Positions 6,246 to 6,948 of a DNA stretch of 6,948 nt are shown here, piece after piece. The stretch is from an uncultured Bacteroidia bacterium. GTDB taxonomy: Bacteria; Bacteroidota; Bacteroidia; Bacteroidales; UBA932. The stretch lies in assembly GCA_902767355.1 (NCBI GenBank), contig CACXHG010000247.1, positions 1 through 6,948 on the forward strand, given 5' to 3'. Position numbers and translations under genes: made by a program. Every line of letters begins with the position of its first letter. The stretch's first letter is position 1. A model generated the notes under the pieces. It was not told the DNA's origin. It did not search any database and worked only from the letters and a program-made list of their open reading frames with translations.

Positions 6246-6948
6246 TTGGCGTTTACGATTCGGGACTCGGCGGGCTGACCGTCCTCAAAGAGCTTATAGC
6301 GCTGGACGCTACGAGCGATTACCTGTATTTTGCCGACAGCGGACATTGCCCCTACGGCCTCAAAAGCAAGGAATTCCTGCGCACGCGCGCCGCAGAAGTA
6401 TCCCGCTTTCTCATTTCAGAGGGGGCCGATATGATTGTGGTCGCCTGCAACACAGCCACCGCCGCCGCCATTAAAGACCTGCGCAGCCAGTTCGACATCC
6501 CGTTCGTGGGCATGGAGCCGGCCATCAAACCGGCTATCCTGCACACGCATACCGGGGTGATCGGGGTCCTGGCAACCGCAGTGACCTTCACGGGAGAGCT
6601 GTACCACGCCACACTTGCCCACTGGACCACGGCCCAGAAAGATGTAAAAGTCATAGAGCAGGTAGGCTACGGCCTGGTAGAAGCCGTCGAGGGCGGCAAT
6701 ACCCACAGCGAAGACACCATAGCCCTGCTGCACAAATACATAGACCCCATGCTGGAAGCCGGAGCCGACCACATTGTGCTGGGCTGTACACACTATCCCT
6801 TCCTCACGGAAGAAATTGAAAGAATCACCGCCGGCCGTGCAGCAATCGTCAACCCCGCCCCGGCTGTGGCACGCCAGGCCGTCAGGGTCTACGAAGGCGT
6901 CCCCCACGGCAGCGGACAGTGGCAGTTTTATTCTTCGGCAGAGTTCAC
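6242..6948 (+). CDS. murI: Glutamate racemase, N-terminal 235 residues (3' end outside window)
   Basis: This enzyme converts L-glutamate to D-glutamate in the cytoplasm for the peptidoglycan stem peptide, using two cysteines as acid/base catalysts and no cofactor. Both are present: C69 in VVACNTATAA and C182 in LGCTHYPF, with the conserved H184. The N-terminal loop MIGVYDSGLGGLTV (D6, S7) and ADSGHCPYG around residues 32-40 are typical of the family. The frame stays open to the window end, which cuts within codon 236; usual family length is ~260-280, so roughly 30-40 residues are missing. The ATG at 6242 overlaps the stop of the PorV-like gene by 4 bases (ATGA) and gives the canonical N-terminus. 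The gene appears intact and is probably essential. Its expression should depend at least partly on the upstream protease/PorV-like transcript unless a promoter lies inside the preceding gene; I saw no convincing one. Confidence 0.97.
   Translation, partial: MIGVYDSGLGGLTVLKELIALDATSDYLYFADSGHCPYGLKSKEFLRTRAAEVSRFLISEGADMIVVACNTATAAAIKDLRSQFDIPFVGMEPAIKPAILHTHTGVIGVLATAVTFTGELYHATLAHWTTAQKDVKVIEQVGYGLVEAVEGGNTHSEDTIALLHKYIDPMLEAGADHIVLGCTHYPFLTEEIERITAGRAAIVNPAPAVARQAVRVYEGVPHGSGQWQFYSSAEF

Overview
This window most likely comes from a high-GC member of the Bacteroidota, probably Bacteroidales (Rikenellaceae/Alistipes-like is my best guess; genus not proven). Three things point there: the RpoC sequence, including its Bacteroidota-style trigger-loop insertion and C-terminal tail; a type IX secretion (T9SS) type A sorting domain beside a PorV/PorQ-family outer-membrane protein; and a TAnnTTTG promoter element. 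Base composition is roughly 60% G+C by eye. All genes are on the + strand and coding density is very high.

Layout. (1) Bases 2-2674 are the C-terminal ~890 codons of rpoC, the RNA polymerase beta' subunit; its start and the catalytic NADFDGD motif lie before the window. (2) Bases 2675-2742, the only intergenic gap, hold a strong intrinsic terminator (2697-2726), followed directly by a perfect Bacteroidota -7 box (2728-2735) only 7 bases from the next ATG. (3) Bases 2743-5382 encode an 879-residue S8 subtilisin-like protease with a lipoprotein signal, a pro-domain, a complete catalytic set (D214, H256, N372, S438), three beta-sandwich modules and a T9SS C-terminal sorting domain. (4) Bases 5379-6245 encode a short (288-residue) PorV/PorQ-like outer-membrane beta-barrel. 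(5) Bases 6242-6948 are the start of murI (glutamate racemase), cut by the window end.

The last three genes are joined by two identical 4-base ATGA stop/start overlaps, so they almost certainly form one translationally coupled operon that starts after the rpoC terminator. The most interesting aspect is the pairing of a T9SS cargo protease with a divergent PorV-like protein, which suggests a dedicated cargo/partner pair comparable to sprB-sprF. The protease also carries an apparent contradiction: a lipoprotein signal at one end and a T9SS sorting domain at the other. Linking murI, an essential peptidoglycan-precursor enzyme, to this envelope pair is also unusual. I saw no mobile element, CRISPR array, tRNA or rRNA. 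Every long antisense reading frame is explained as a codon-register shadow of the genes above.
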